64,000 nt of DNA, from assembly GCA_012719175.1 (NCBI GenBank), contig JAAYAX010000004.1:1-64000 (forward strand), given 5' to 3'. Below are positions 1 through 8,799 of the stretch, in pieces. The stretch is from Methanomassiliicoccus sp. GTDB lineage: Archaea; Thermoplasmatota; Thermoplasmata; Methanomassiliicoccales; Methanomassiliicoccaceae. Under the pieces are notes generated by a model. The model saw only the letters and a program-made list of their open reading frames with translations, was not told the origin of the DNA and did no database searches. The position numbers and the translations under genes were made by a program. Position 1 is the first letter of the stretch. Each line of letters opens with the position of its first letter.

Positions 1-198
1 CAGTTCCAGGAACCACGTACGGGTGAGACCGCGGAGGAAAGAGCGGTCAGGACGTTCTCAGGGATGGATTATGAGAAGGCATCGGCCAGTGCGAAGACGC
101 TTCGCGAGGAGGTCGGTCAGTTCAGATATCCTCGCACCGGGCCAGAGTGCGAGCGAGGTCCAGGCGACACATCCCAGGGAGCAGGCGTTGTCCACAAG

Positions 199-324
199 AT
201 GATGACCCGAGAGGAGGCTGGTCTTTACATGGACTGCCCCCTGTGCGATGTTGCTCTCAGCGGCGAGACCGAAGAGGACCTTTCTGATAAGCTTAAGGCC
301 CACTTCCAGGAGCACCACCAGTAG
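199..324 (+). CDS. DUF1059-like small metal-binding protein
   Basis: This 41-residue product has Cys13-x2-Cys16 followed by a helix-like stretch and His35, His39 and His40. That is the layout of the DUF1059 predicted small metal-binding family. The specific role is unknown; the residues suggest one bound zinc. The frame is open back to an ATG at 64, but the extra 45 residues look unconserved in composition, so the ATG pair at 199/202 is preferred. An ATG at 229, right before the first Cys, is also possible. It ends in TAG and is followed at once by a terminator-like hairpin, so it is probably monocistronic. Confidence 0.6.
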   Translation: MMTREEAGLYMDCPLCDVALSGETEEDLSDKLKAHFQEHHQ

Positions 325-336
325 ACGATCTTCCAT

Positions 337-364
337 GGGGGGCTACCCCCTTCCAGGTTTTTTT
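337..364 (+). terminator. hairpin plus T-run terminator
   Basis: A G-run (337-342) and a C-run (346-350) can pair around a GCTA loop. A T7 run follows at 358-364. It sits just after the stop of the DUF1059-like gene. Confidence 0.55.
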
Positions 365-408
365 CTAGCACCAGTACAAGGGAGGCACTGTGAAAATTCA
401 GAAGGACG

Positions 409-426
409 TATACTGACAGGAGTATA
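409..426. promoter_or_regulatory. inverted repeat upstream of the 531 gene
   Basis: TATACT and AGTATA flank a 6-base spacer about 105 bases before the next start codon. It could be an operator or simply an AT-rich promoter element. The half-site resembles the ATACT/AGTAT halves of the palindrome before the LuxE-like gene. Confidence 0.3.
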
Positions 427-530
427 TATCGGATTAGGCGAAGGTTCGTTTTTTTCTCACAAAGAGACCATAAAGTAATTAATCGCGCTGCCTTCGTCAT
501 TACGGTGATTTACTGGCAGAGAAGGTAGGA

Positions 531-836
531 TTGCTAAGCAAAATACGCAAGGCGCTCGGAGGCTCACCGAGCGACCGCCCTCATGAAGGCCAAGGTACCG
601 TTGCCGAGGCTCCGGTGCGAGAACCCCTGGATATAGTTCGTGATACTGCCAGGGACCTATGCTCCGATGCTTGGCTGGCTAACAGCATGACCCTGGAGAT
701 AAAGGCCGAGGGCGGGAAGAAGACGCTCGTGGCAACACCGGCAGAGGCCTTGCCGTTCGTCAAGGCCGCCTACGCGATAAGGAAGGACGAGCTCCCCGCG
801 GAAATGAAAGGAATGTTCGAAAGCTTCGCTGGATGA
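531..836 (+). CDS. hypothetical soluble protein
   Basis: A 101-residue product starting at TTG, with a purine-rich stretch just upstream, and ending in TGA. It has no membrane segment or signal peptide. The N-terminal 35 residues are polar and Pro/Gly-rich; the remainder looks like a small alpha/beta fold with a charged C-terminus. I do not recognise the family. It stands alone between a terminator and an AT-rich spacer, so the neighbours give no functional clue. Codon use is ordinary for the window, which is the main reason to accept it. Confidence 0.55.
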   Translation: MLSKIRKALGGSPSDRPHEGQGTVAEAPVREPLDIVRDTARDLCSDAWLANSMTLEIKAEGGKKTLVATPAEALPFVKAAYAIRKDELPAEMKGMFESFAG

Positions 837-1120
837 GCACTTCCTCTCTCAAACCCCCTTCCCAATTTTAATACGTGGGCAACAGGTCCCTCATCTTGGT
901 CGATGGCCTGAGATCAGGGGCTACGCACGCTTCTAAGAATGAGGGGATCCTCTTTTTATCAAATCAGCAATATTGTACATTTTATTTGTCCAGTCGCTCT
1001 TATGCCGACGAGGGGCGTGCAGTCGAAAAAGTGCGCAGAAACCTAACTCAGCCACTCATTGAAAGAAATGATAATATGATATTCTTAATATAAATATAAT
1101 AATAATAAGGTACTGGAGCA
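837..1120. other. AT-rich spacer with promoter for the PsiE-like gene
   Basis: No convincing gene is seen. A short GAGG/CCTC hairpin followed by five T's lies near 938-957 and may be a weak terminator. The very AT-rich tract at about 1075-1108 is a good archaeal promoter candidate for the gene at 1121. An open frame at 875-1093 has a composition unlike the window's genes and is not accepted. Confidence 0.4.
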
Positions 1121-1552
1121 ATGCAAAACCTGATGACGATCCTGCCAGTCTACAAGAAGATTGTGATGTATACCGCCATCGCCGTTATAGGTTTCGTCAT
1201 TTTCCTCATTTTGCTGTCTACGATTATGGATGTTCTGGGTTCGACTCTGAACAAGGACCTGCTCATCTCCACCAGGATGACCGTCCTCAATCTCATCGGA
1301 AACTTCCTGTTGCTGGTGGTGTGCGTGGAACTCATGGACACCCTGTACGCCTACGCAGTCAAGCAGCAGATACATGTTGAGATCGTCATACTGGTCGCGT
1401 TGACCGCTGTCGCCAGGGAGCTGATAGTCTTCAACTACGAGACCGTCAGTGCCGAGGTCCTCATGGGAGTGGGAGCGGCAATACTGTCGCTGTCGATATC
1501 GTATTTCCTGATACGCCGCTGCAAGGTGAAGCCGGAAGGTGAAGCGGTCTAA
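1121..1552 (+). CDS. PsiE-like small membrane protein
   Basis: The 143-residue product has four hydrophobic segments, at about 15-37, 55-75, 83-101 and 112-130, with short loops. Length and layout match the PsiE (phosphate-starvation-inducible E) membrane family, whose biochemical role is not established. The ATG has a GGAG-like site close upstream and an AT-rich promoter before it. It is a single gene, convergent with the DUF937 gene. Without a pho-box-like element in view, phosphate regulation should not be assumed. Confidence 0.65.
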   Translation: MQNLMTILPVYKKIVMYTAIAVIGFVIFLILLSTIMDVLGSTLNKDLLISTRMTVLNLIGNFLLLVVCVELMDTLYAYAVKQQIHVEIVILVALTAVARELIVFNYETVSAEVLMGVGAAILSLSISYFLIRRCKVKPEGEAV

Positions 1553-1661
1553 GCGCGTGGAGTCGATCATATTCCCTGAAGCGGAGCGCCGACCGCATGT
1601 ACTTCTTCCCTGGCATTAGCTTACTCTATCTCATATAGCCTGGTCCGAATATCGGGACGGA

Positions 1662-2237
1662 TTACTTGAATAGCGCCTTTAGCTTGGCCAGGAAGCCAGT
1701 CTTCTCTCCTGCGCCCCCGGTGATCTGCTTCATGATGTCCGCCATGTCCGGAGAGGATTGCATGGCCATCTTGGACTGGTCACCAAGGAATGCGGTCAAT
1801 CCCTTGTCATCCATCTTCTGCGACGTGAACATCTTGCTTACCTTGGCCATTATCATGGGTACAATCATCGCTAGCACCTGCCCTATCGCCGAGGCCGGCA
1901 GCCCGGTCTTTTTGGCAATGGCGTTCTGTATGGGGGCAAGCTGACCGCCCAGAAGGCCGCTGAGCATATCTGAACCTCCGGCCGACCCTCCGCCGCTGAG
2001 CATGGCGGCCATGTCTCCCGTGGGGTTGGCGGCATCCGCCTTGGACATCATTCCCTTGAGCATATCCAAGCCACCGGGCTTCGAAGCGTTATTGGCCATG
2101 GACCCTAATATGGCGGGGATACCCATCCCCAGCGCGGACTTTACGGCGCTAGAATCTCCACCTACCGTCTTGCTAATAGCTGAAAGGTTGTCCCCCGAGG
2201 ACAACATTCCCATCAGACCCTCACTGATCGATTCCAT
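1662..2237 (-). CDS. DUF937 family protein
   Basis: A Gly/Ala/Met-rich protein of about 191 residues. The N-terminal half fits the DUF937 (YidB-like) pattern: a short amphipathic start, a segment ending in alternating small residues, then a flexible Gly/Ser linker near residue 90-100. No signal peptide or clear membrane anchor is visible. The function of the family is unknown. The frame is open to 2336, but the domain starts at the Met encoded at 2237, so that start was chosen; 2267 and 2276 are alternatives. It is divergent from the HerA-like ATPase, sharing a spacer of about 145 bases. Confidence 0.6.
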   Translation of the reverse strand: MESISEGLMGMLSSGDNLSAISKTVGGDSSAVKSALGMGIPAILGSMANNASKPGGLDMLKGMMSKADAANPTGDMAAMLSGGGSAGGSDMLSGLLGGQLAPIQNAIAKKTGLPASAIGQVLAMIVPMIMAKVSKMFTSQKMDDKGLTAFLGDQSKMAMQSSPDMADIMKQITGGAGEKTGFLAKLKALFK

Positions 2238-2383
2238 GAAAAGGGAAAAGGACTCAAAGGTTATCATTTGTTGCATTGGTAAAAGACCAGCATGCTGGTA
2301 AAATCCGAGAACACCTGGACCCTGGCCGCGCATCATAAGCTATTTGTGCGATGACCCTTATAAAACGACGAGAGGAGCGGTCG

Positions 2384-4780
2384 ATGCAGGACTTCGAGAA
2401 ACTTGGGATATTCTACCTGGGACGTGAGTACGATCTAGCTAAAAAAGCGGCGAAGGAGAACCTTCTCCTTTATGACTCCAAAGACCTGGTCACGCATGCC
2501 GTCTGTGTGGGGATGACCGGGAGCGGCAAGACCGGCCTGTGCATATCCCTCCTGGAAGAGGCCGCCCTGGACGGCATACCTTCGATCATCATTGACCCCA
2601 AGGGGGATATGACCAACCTCCTGCTGACATTTCCCCAGCTGCGCAAGGAGGATTTCGCCCCGTGGGTCAACGCCGAGGATGCTGCCAAGAAGGGCCTGTC
2701 CCTGGACGAGTATGCGGCCAAGCAGGCCGAGTCATGGAGGAACGGCCTGGCCTCCTGGGGGGAGGACGGTGCCCGCATCCAGAGACTGCGCGATGCGTGC
2801 AGCTTCAACATCTACACTCCCGGGAGCAATGCCGGGACGCCATTGTCCATCCTCAAGTCGTTCTCCGCTCCCCCCCTGGAGATCATAAAGGACGAGGAGA
2901 TGCTTCAGGAGCGGGTGAGCACGACCGTCACCAGCCTTCTAGGCCTCATAGGCATCGAGGGGGACCCCATCCGATCACGGGAGCATATCCTGCTCTCCAC
3001 CATACTCTCGGAGGTGTGGAGGAAGAACGCCGATCTCGACCTCGCAGGCCTCATCCATCAGATCCAGTCGCCGCCTGTAAAGCAGATCGGGGTGCTAGAG
3101 GTGGAATCCTTCTACCCCTCCAAGGACCGATTCGCCCTGGCCATGCAGATCAACAATCTGCTGGCAGCTCCTGGCTTCCGCCTCTGGCTGGAGGGCGATC
3201 CCCTGGATATCAGGTCCTTTCTCTATGACGCCAACGGGAAGCCCAAGGTGTCCATTTTCTCCATCGCCCACCTCAGTGATGCCGAGCGTATGTTCTTCGT
3301 GTCCTTGCTCTTGAACCATGTGGTGGGGTGGATGCGCACCCAGTCCGGCACCACGAGCCTGAGGGCCATCCTGTACATAGATGAGGTGTTCGGATACCTT
3401 CCTCCGGTCGCCAACCCTCCCTCCAAGCTCCCCTTGCTCACCCTCATGAAACAGGCCCGGGCGTTCGGCCTGGGGGTCACCCTAGTCACCCAGAACCCGG
3501 TCGATTTGGATTACAAGAGCCTTTCCAACACCGGAACCTGGTTCATCGGGCGGTTGCAGACCGATAGGGACAAGCTCCGCATCCTGGATGCCCTGGAGGG
3601 GGCGTCCGCGGGAACGGGCACTCGGTTCGACCGTGGCCAGATGGACGAGATCATCGCTGGCCTGGGCAACAGGGTGTTCCTGATGCACAACGTCAATGAT
3701 GATGTCCCCACGGTCTTCACTTCGAGGTGGGCTATGTCCTACTTGCGCGGCCCGCTGACGAGGGAGCAGATCAAGGTCCTAATGGATCCCATAAAAGCAT
3801 CCTCACCTCGCCCTTCCCCGTCACCGACGGTCGCTGCCGTGACCTCAAGGGGCGCGATGGCTACCACTGCCACTTTCACAACCGGGGTCCAGCGTCCTGT
3901 GCTTCCGGCGGAGATACCACAATACTACCTGCCTGCGGGGACCTCTGCGGGAGGACAAATGTACCGGCCCATGATCTTGGGATCCGCTACGGTAAGGTTC
4001 GCTGATGCCAAGAAGAAGGTGGACGTGACGCGGGACATGTCCTTCGTGGCACCTCTGACCAACGACCCCATACCTCTGAGCTGGGACAACGCCAGGCCTC
4101 TGGACCTGGACCTGTCGGCCCTGGGAAGGGCACCGGTCGAGAGGGTCAGCTTCACCGAGCTCCCCCCAGCTGCGTCCAAGACCAAGAGCTACACCTCTTG
4201 GGAGAAGGAGTTCCAGGGCTGGCTGGCCAGGAGCCAGACCCTAGATCTGTGGTGGAGCCCCAGCCTGGAGAGGTTGTCCATGCCAGGGGAGAGGGAGAGC
4301 GACTTCCGGATACGCCTACAGCTGGCAGCGCGGGAGGTCACCGACGACAGCATGGAGAAGCTGAGGAAGAAGTACGCCCCCAAGTACGCCGCTCTGGACG
4401 AGAAGATACGCAAGGCCCAGATAATCAAGGAGAAAGAGCAGGAGCAGGCACGCAGCCAGAAGTACCAGACCGCCATGACCCTGGGCTCCTCCATTCTGGG
4501 AGCCATGGTGGGAAGGAAGGCGAGCACTGCGGCCAGTAAGTCGGCCAAGCAGCTCAGCCGCTCCTCCAAGGAGAAGCAGGACGTGGAGTATGCCAAGGAG
4601 AACCTGGAGGCCTTGAAGGAGCAGCGGGACAGGTTGGAGGAGGAGTTCCAAGTGGACGTAAGGGCTATGAGCTCGCGCATCGATCCGTTGACGGAGAAGT
4701 TGGAGATCATGTCCATCAAGCCCACGAAGACCAATATCACCACCAAGCTTCTGGCGCTTGTCTGGAACCCCAACCCCTGA
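2384..4780 (+). CDS. HerA-like ATP-binding protein with C-terminal coiled coil
   Basis: This 798-residue protein belongs to the HerA/FtsK-type P-loop ATPase group that couples ATP hydrolysis to movement along DNA or assembly of hexamers. Walker A (GMTGSGKT) is at about residues 43-50. A Walker B strand ending in IDE is at about 325-330. The C-terminal third is charged and predicted coiled coil at about 690-770, including a long Lys/Glu-rich tract. The ATG at 2384 is preferred to 2351 because GAGGAG lies 8 bases upstream. No NurA nuclease or Mre11/Rad50 partner is adjacent, so this is not the standard end-resection HerA; the actual client is unknown. Confidence 0.75.
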   Translation: MQDFEKLGIFYLGREYDLAKKAAKENLLLYDSKDLVTHAVCVGMTGSGKTGLCISLLEEAALDGIPSIIIDPKGDMTNLLLTFPQLRKEDFAPWVNAEDAAKKGLSLDEYAAKQAESWRNGLASWGEDGARIQRLRDACSFNIYTPGSNAGTPLSILKSFSAPPLEIIKDEEMLQERVSTTVTSLLGLIGIEGDPIRSREHILLSTILSEVWRKNADLDLAGLIHQIQSPPVKQIGVLEVESFYPSKDRFALAMQINNLLAAPGFRLWLEGDPLDIRSFLYDANGKPKVSIFSIAHLSDAERMFFVSLLLNHVVGWMRTQSGTTSLRAILYIDEVFGYLPPVANPPSKLPLLTLMKQARAFGLGVTLVTQNPVDLDYKSLSNTGTWFIGRLQTDRDKLRILDALEGASAGTGTRFDRGQMDEIIAGLGNRVFLMHNVNDDVPTVFTSRWAMSYLRGPLTREQIKVLMDPIKASSPRPSPSPTVAAVTSRGAMATTATFTTGVQRPVLPAEIPQYYLPAGTSAGGQMYRPMILGSATVRFADAKKKVDVTRDMSFVAPLTNDPIPLSWDNARPLDLDLSALGRAPVERVSFTELPPAASKTKSYTSWEKEFQGWLARSQTLDLWWSPSLERLSMPGERESDFRIRLQLAAREVTDDSMEKLRKKYAPKYAALDEKIRKAQIIKEKEQEQARSQKYQTAMTLGSSILGAMVGRKASTAASKSAKQLSRSSKEKQDVEYAKENLEALKEQRDRLEEEFQVDVRAMSSRIDPLTEKLEIMSIKPTKTNITTKLLALVWNPNP

Positions 4781-4867
4781 GGTACGCGTCTCGCCTCCCG
4801 AAGGCTTGACCGCGCTCCTGTCCAATCGCAGGATAGGAAAGGGGAGCGAGCAGGTCTCATGCAATTC

Positions 4868-4888
4868 GCATGTCCGGCCTTGGACATG
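4868..4888. repeat. hairpin upstream of LuxE-like operon
   Basis: CATGTCC and GGACATG are perfect inverted copies around a 6-base spacer (4869-4888). It lies between the ATPase stop and the LuxE-like start. It may terminate the ATPase transcript or bind a regulator; no T-run follows. Confidence 0.35.
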
Positions 4889-4918
4889 TGCCGCAGCCGA
4901 ATAGCCGATTCCATAAAG

Positions 4919-4933
4919 ATACTGGGTCAGTAT
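4919..4933. promoter_or_regulatory. palindromic operator candidate ATACTG-GGT-CAGTAT
   Basis: A perfect 6+3+6 palindrome ends 11 bases before the ATG of the LuxE-like gene and just downstream of an AT-rich element at about 4911-4920. In that position a bound protein would block transcription initiation. No regulator gene is adjacent. Confidence 0.45.
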
Positions 4934-4944
4934 ATCTGCGTCAA

Positions 4945-6210
4945 ATGACGGTCGAGGAAATTTTCCAGAGGGCCCGGACCAGCGCCCTCCTCTCCGATCC
5001 ATATGTCAAGAAGGTGTGGAGCTTGGTCCACGAGGACCTCTTTTCCCTCCCTCCGGACACATTGGCAAGGCTCAGGAAGGAGCTGATGGGCGAATGCCTG
5101 AGGTTCTTTCAGAGGCGCAGCCCCTATTACGCCGACCTGTTCGAACGCACTGGTATCGATATCCGCGATCCCGATTTGACGGACCTGTCCCACATCGCCG
5201 TTCCTTCCGATATGCTCAGGGGCGATGGCCACAGGAGGTTCCTCATACCTGGTGTGGAGGAGGAGGGAGAGACGTTCTCCTCCTCCGGCACCAGCGGAAG
5301 GGCTCCGGTGAAGATCTACCGCAGCCCCTTGGACCTGGCCATCATGGTTCAGGCCAACACAGCATTGTTCGAGCACGTTTACGGGGGAAGCCTGGAAGCA
5401 GGAAAGGGCATCGCCCTCTTCATGGCGGCCCCCGAGCTGAGGTACAGGCTGAGCTTCGTGGCTTTTGTGGCCCTGACGCTGGAGTCCAAGGGGATCGATC
5501 TGCTCTACGGGATGGACCTGGAGGAGGGAAGGGACGGCGACAAGCCCTGGACCAAGCTCACACCCAACACCTCCAACATCATCAAGTTCCTGAAGAGCAA
5601 GGCCGAGCCCAAGCTCTTCTTCACGGCCCCCGCAGGGGTCCACCTCCTCACCAAGAAGATGGATGAACTGTCCTGGGGAAAAAGGTTGATGCAGAGGTTG
5701 GCCACGGGTACGCCCCCAGTGAAGCTGGGTAGGGGAGGCTTGATAGTCACCGGAGGTGGCACCAAGGGGTTCGACGATCTCCCGCCGTATAACGACATCG
5801 TGGATAACGCCCGGAGACAGTTCACTGCCCAGGAACGGGACGGAACCGCGGTGCCCGCTCCGTTCATGGACGTCCTGGGGATGACGGAGACCCTCACCGC
5901 TTTGATAGATCGGCTGGGGGTCATGGCCAAGGTGCCGCATCCCTTGTCCACCGTGTTCCTCATCGACCCCGTTACACTGGAACCACTTGAAGAGGGGGAC
6001 ACGGAAGGGTTGGCATGTCTGTTCAACCCCTTCGTCACATCTTGGTTGGAATGCTTCTATCCTGGGGACCTTATGACCTCCCGACCCTCCACCTCTTTCT
6101 ACGGCAGGGAGTTCACCTACCAGCGCAGGCTGACGGTGAAGGAGGGATGGAGCCTGCAGAGGGCCTGCGGAGGCTCCATGGAGGAGATGATGACGGGAGG
6201 TCAGAGATGA
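4945..6210 (+). CDS. LuxE-like acyl-protein synthetase (AMP-forming)
   Basis: The 421-residue product resembles LuxE-type acyl-protein synthetases, which activate a carboxylic acid as acyl-AMP and hand the acyl group to a thiol. The nucleotide-binding Ser/Thr/Gly loop (SSSGTSG) is at about 111-117. A GMTET-like segment near 312 corresponds to the adenylate-binding motif of the superfamily. Two Cys residues near the C-terminus are candidate acyl acceptors. The stop overlaps the ATG of the LuxC-like reductase by four bases, which implies coupled translation. ATG 4945 is chosen over 4870 because the promoter and palindrome lie between them. In archaea, without ordinary fatty acid synthesis, the acid substrate is unclear. 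Confidence 0.75.
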   Translation: MTVEEIFQRARTSALLSDPYVKKVWSLVHEDLFSLPPDTLARLRKELMGECLRFFQRRSPYYADLFERTGIDIRDPDLTDLSHIAVPSDMLRGDGHRRFLIPGVEEEGETFSSSGTSGRAPVKIYRSPLDLAIMVQANTALFEHVYGGSLEAGKGIALFMAAPELRYRLSFVAFVALTLESKGIDLLYGMDLEEGRDGDKPWTKLTPNTSNIIKFLKSKAEPKLFFTAPAGVHLLTKKMDELSWGKRLMQRLATGTPPVKLGRGGLIVTGGGTKGFDDLPPYNDIVDNARRQFTAQERDGTAVPAPFMDVLGMTETLTALIDRLGVMAKVPHPLSTVFLIDPVTLEPLEEGDTEGLACLFNPFVTSWLECFYPGDLMTSRPSTSFYGREFTYQRRLTVKEGWSLQRACGGSMEEMMTGGQR

Positions 6211-7655
6211 GGCTTGTCCCTTGGATGTTGGGGAACGAACCGGAGACGGTTGTCACGACAGCGACCGAAGTGGAGGTGGAGGAGCTTACAGAGGGGTCGA
6301 TAGACAATTTCCTGTCCGCAGGCCGAGCGGTGCAGGCAGAGCTGTGCAAGGTGCCCCTGGCCGCGCGTCTGACAGTACTGCACCAGCTGGGAGATATCTG
6401 GAGAGCCCGCAGCATGGATGGAGAGCTGCGCGGTGTACGATCGGAGCTGATGAGGTCCACCGGCTACTCCGAAGCGAACATGGACCTGGAGATGTCCCTG
6501 GTACCTCAGGCCCTGGACCAGGGTTCGTTGGAAGAGAACATCGACCTCTCGCTTCCCGGGGGGCGCGATAGCACCGAGCGATTCGTTCCCCTGGGGAGGT
6601 CGGGGGAGGTGCGCCACCTACCTGCTGGCCCCGTCCTTATCATAGCCTCGGGGAACTCCATCGTTCCTGCCGTGATCCCCACCGCCCTATCTCTGGCTTT
6701 GGGCAACTGCACCATGGTCAAGCCTTCCATGGCGAACCATCATGCCCTGCAACAGGTTTTCGAGCCCCTGAGGGAGCTGGCCTATCACGATCAGGCGGCG
6801 AACCTCATGGCCCAATCATTGGCCGTGGCCTACTTCACCCATGACAGCCCTCGCCTGCGACATCTCCTGAGCAACGGCGAGCTGGGCGTGGTGAACTACT
6901 GGGGCGGTGAGCCCGGCCGCTCCGAGGTCCTGGTGAGGGCAGCGACCAATCCCCACCATCCTCGCTGGCTGTCCCACGGCCCGCTGACCGGCTTCGCCAT
7001 CATCGCCCAGGAAAGATCTGATGACAGGACCGCACGGGGGCTAGCCGAGAACATGGTCCTGTACGAGCAGCAGCTGTGCTCCTCCCCCACCCTGGGGGCG
7101 TTCATAGGAACAAAGGACGAGGCCGTCGATTTCGCTAGTAAGGTGGCCGCACACCTGCAGGAGATCGGAACTAAGCATGCGACCGCTCAGAGCGATGACC
7201 TCGGCTTCATCCGGGCCAGCTCCCTGAGGATCATGGAGCTGTGCGGTTCCACCGTCCTGCGGTCAAAGGATGGCAGTAATCCCTGGTCGATCGCCGTGAC
7301 CCCGGGCGGGAGCGTTCTCGACGAGGCACTGATATCATTTCCAGCCTACGGACCTCATGTCCGAAGGCGTTTCATGGAGCTGGTGGTCGTGAGCGACACC
7401 GCCACTGCTGTGGACCTCATCGCTCGCCTGCCGGGGATGAAGGCATATCAGGGTGTGGACAAGGTGCAGACTGTAGGCCTGTCCCTGTCCGAGCATCAGC
7501 ACGCCGAGGCCAAGGCGGCGCTGTTGGCCACGGGGGCGTATCGGCTGGTGCCTCTGGACGACATGTACCGCAGGGACCCTGCAGAGCCGTACGACGGCTC
7601 CCCTCTGGCGTCCCTGTTCGCATATGCCATGTACCACCGGGCCCGGGGGCCATGA
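6207..7655 (+). CDS. LuxC-like acyl-CoA/acyl-protein reductase
   Basis: The 482-residue protein matches the LuxC family, which reduces an enzyme-bound acyl thioester to the aldehyde with NADPH. The catalytic Cys is visible in EQQLCSSP at about residue 291. The glycine-rich nucleotide-binding part lies upstream at about 130-190. The start codon lies inside the LuxE-like stop and has a GGGAGGT ribosome-binding site. LuxE and LuxC are the acid-activating and reducing parts of the bacterial fatty acid reductase, so their coupling here suggests that an acid is converted to an aldehyde. No luciferase (LuxAB) genes are present, so bioluminescence is not implied. Confidence 0.8.
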   Translation: MRLVPWMLGNEPETVVTTATEVEVEELTEGSIDNFLSAGRAVQAELCKVPLAARLTVLHQLGDIWRARSMDGELRGVRSELMRSTGYSEANMDLEMSLVPQALDQGSLEENIDLSLPGGRDSTERFVPLGRSGEVRHLPAGPVLIIASGNSIVPAVIPTALSLALGNCTMVKPSMANHHALQQVFEPLRELAYHDQAANLMAQSLAVAYFTHDSPRLRHLLSNGELGVVNYWGGEPGRSEVLVRAATNPHHPRWLSHGPLTGFAIIAQERSDDRTARGLAENMVLYEQQLCSSPTLGAFIGTKDEAVDFASKVAAHLQEIGTKHATAQSDDLGFIRASSLRIMELCGSTVLRSKDGSNPWSIAVTPGGSVLDEALISFPAYGPHVRRRFMELVVVSDTATAVDLIARLPGMKAYQGVDKVQTVGLSLSEHQHAEAKAALLATGAYRLVPLDDMYRRDPAEPYDGSPLASLFAYAMYHRARGP

Positions 7656-7656
7656 G

Positions 7657-8643
7657 ATGCGCCTGCTGGTCACCGGGGCCTCTGGCTTCCTGGGAGGCCA
7701 TCTTTGCGAGGCGCTGTCTGGGAAACATGAGATAGTGGCCATGGTCCGGAAGGGCAGCGACACCTCCCTGCTGACCCCCCTGGGGGTGGAGCTGCGCTGC
7801 TGCGACCTAGCCGACCCTAGCAGCCTAATAGGGGTGGCCAGGAACGTGGACGCGGTGGTACACCTCGCCGCCTACTACACTTTCACAGGGGACGAGGAAA
7901 GTTACCGCCGCATCAATGTGGAGGGAACCCGCGCCCTTCTCGCTTCGATGATCAACAGTGGTGTCGCCCGCATCGTCTACTGCTCCTCCACGGAGGCCCT
8001 GGGGCCCACCGGGGCGGAGCCCGCGAACGAGGACCGTACCCCAGCTCCAGTGTACGCTTATGGACGCTCCAAGGTTCAAGGGGAGGAGCTGGTGCGGGAG
8101 CATGCTTCTAGGGGAATAGATCATACGATCATCCGACCGTCAGGCATCTATGGGCCTCGGAACTTCGAGGACATCTCATACTGGTTCATTTCTGCCTTCG
8201 GAGGCTCAGTGATGGGGCGCTTTGTAGTGGGTGACGGGCGAAGGCTCCTCCAATTCGTCCATGTGGACGACGTAGTGCAGGGGTTCCGCCTAGCCCTGGA
8301 GAACCCCCGGTCCATCGGGAGGACTTATCATATCTCCGACTCCCGAGCCTATACCTACGATGAGATATACGCCATGCTCGCAGCGATATTCGGGCGCAGA
8401 CCCCCCCGCCTGCATGTCCCGGTCCCTGTGGCCAAAGCCCTGGTAGCCCCTGTGGAGGGTCTGAACAGGCTGATGGGTAAGGATTCCTTCATGTTCAGGT
8501 CGAGCACGATGGAGACCTTCCGCGAGGACCGTAACTACAGCATTGAGCGAGCCAGTATGGAGTTGGGATACTCTCCCCGCTGGTCACTACCGGAAGGGTT
8601 GGAGGCCACGGTCCGATGGTACCGGGAGAACGGCTACTTGTGA
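7657..8643 (+). CDS. NAD-dependent epimerase/dehydratase (extended SDR)
   Basis: The 328-residue protein is an extended short-chain dehydrogenase. The Rossmann motif GASGFLG is at residues 7-13, a catalytic Ser-Ser-Thr is near 110, and YGRSK supplies the Tyr and Lys at about 135-139. It begins one base after the LuxC-like stop, so it is the third gene of the operon. Members of this group act on nucleotide sugars, sterol-like ketones or hydroxy-acyl aldehydes. Next to LuxE and LuxC it may reduce or modify the aldehyde product. ATG 7657 is chosen over 7624 because the longer form would overlap the reductase and adds no Rossmann sequence. Confidence 0.8.
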   Translation: MRLLVTGASGFLGGHLCEALSGKHEIVAMVRKGSDTSLLTPLGVELRCCDLADPSSLIGVARNVDAVVHLAAYYTFTGDEESYRRINVEGTRALLASMINSGVARIVYCSSTEALGPTGAEPANEDRTPAPVYAYGRSKVQGEELVREHASRGIDHTIIRPSGIYGPRNFEDISYWFISAFGGSVMGRFVVGDGRRLLQFVHVDDVVQGFRLALENPRSIGRTYHISDSRAYTYDEIYAMLAAIFGRRPPRLHVPVPVAKALVAPVEGLNRLMGKDSFMFRSSTMETFREDRNYSIERASMELGYSPRWSLPEGLEATVRWYRENGYL

Positions 8644-8721
8644 AACAGACGTAGTTCCAGTATCAGGGAAGGCTATCTAAGGAAGACCACATCTGGGTGA
8701 GTGCTCCACCTTTGTTATGAG

Positions 8722-8747
8722 AAAAAATGCTGAGGGGTTCAACCCCT
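8722..8747 (-). terminator. hairpin plus T-run on the minus strand
   Basis: On the minus strand AGGGG and CCCCT pair around a 5-base loop (8733-8747) and a T6 run follows (8722-8727). It lies downstream of the microprotein gene. Confidence 0.5.
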
Positions 8748-8780
8748 GCAATTCAAAATGGTTTCATTTCTTGGTCCAGC

Positions 8781-8798
8781 GGATGCTTGGTAGCATCC
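8781..8798 (-). terminator. 7-bp hairpin after the microprotein gene
   Basis: GGATGCT and AGCATCC pair around a 4-base loop directly after the TAG stop at 8800. A second hairpin with a T-run lies about 35 bases further on, so the transcript has two possible end structures. Confidence 0.45.
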
Positions 8799-8799
8799 C

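Larger units (their letters stand above)
8644..8799. other. intergenic stretch with convergent terminators
   Basis: Between the epimerase stop (plus strand) and the microprotein stop (minus strand) only hairpins and T-runs are seen. The frame 8717-8941 on the plus strand is the shadow of the minus-strand microprotein gene. Confidence 0.4.

Noticed and set aside
875-1093. 72-codon frame starting at GTG
   Set aside because: AT-rich, with atypical amino-acid composition and no ribosome-binding site; it overlaps the promoter of the next gene.
2384-4780. HerA-NurA DNA end-resection operon or HerA-type defence system
   Set aside because: No NurA, Mre11, Rad50, SIR2 or nuclease partner gene adjoins it; the neighbours are unrelated.
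4945-7655. Bioluminescence (lux) operon
   Set aside because: LuxE- and LuxC-like genes are present but no luciferase LuxA/LuxB or LuxD, so light emission is not supported.
8731-8750. tRNA T-arm-like GGGGTTCAACCCC
   Set aside because: The 5-bp stem with 7-base loop cannot be made and no acceptor or anticodon arm fits; a T-run makes it a terminator.
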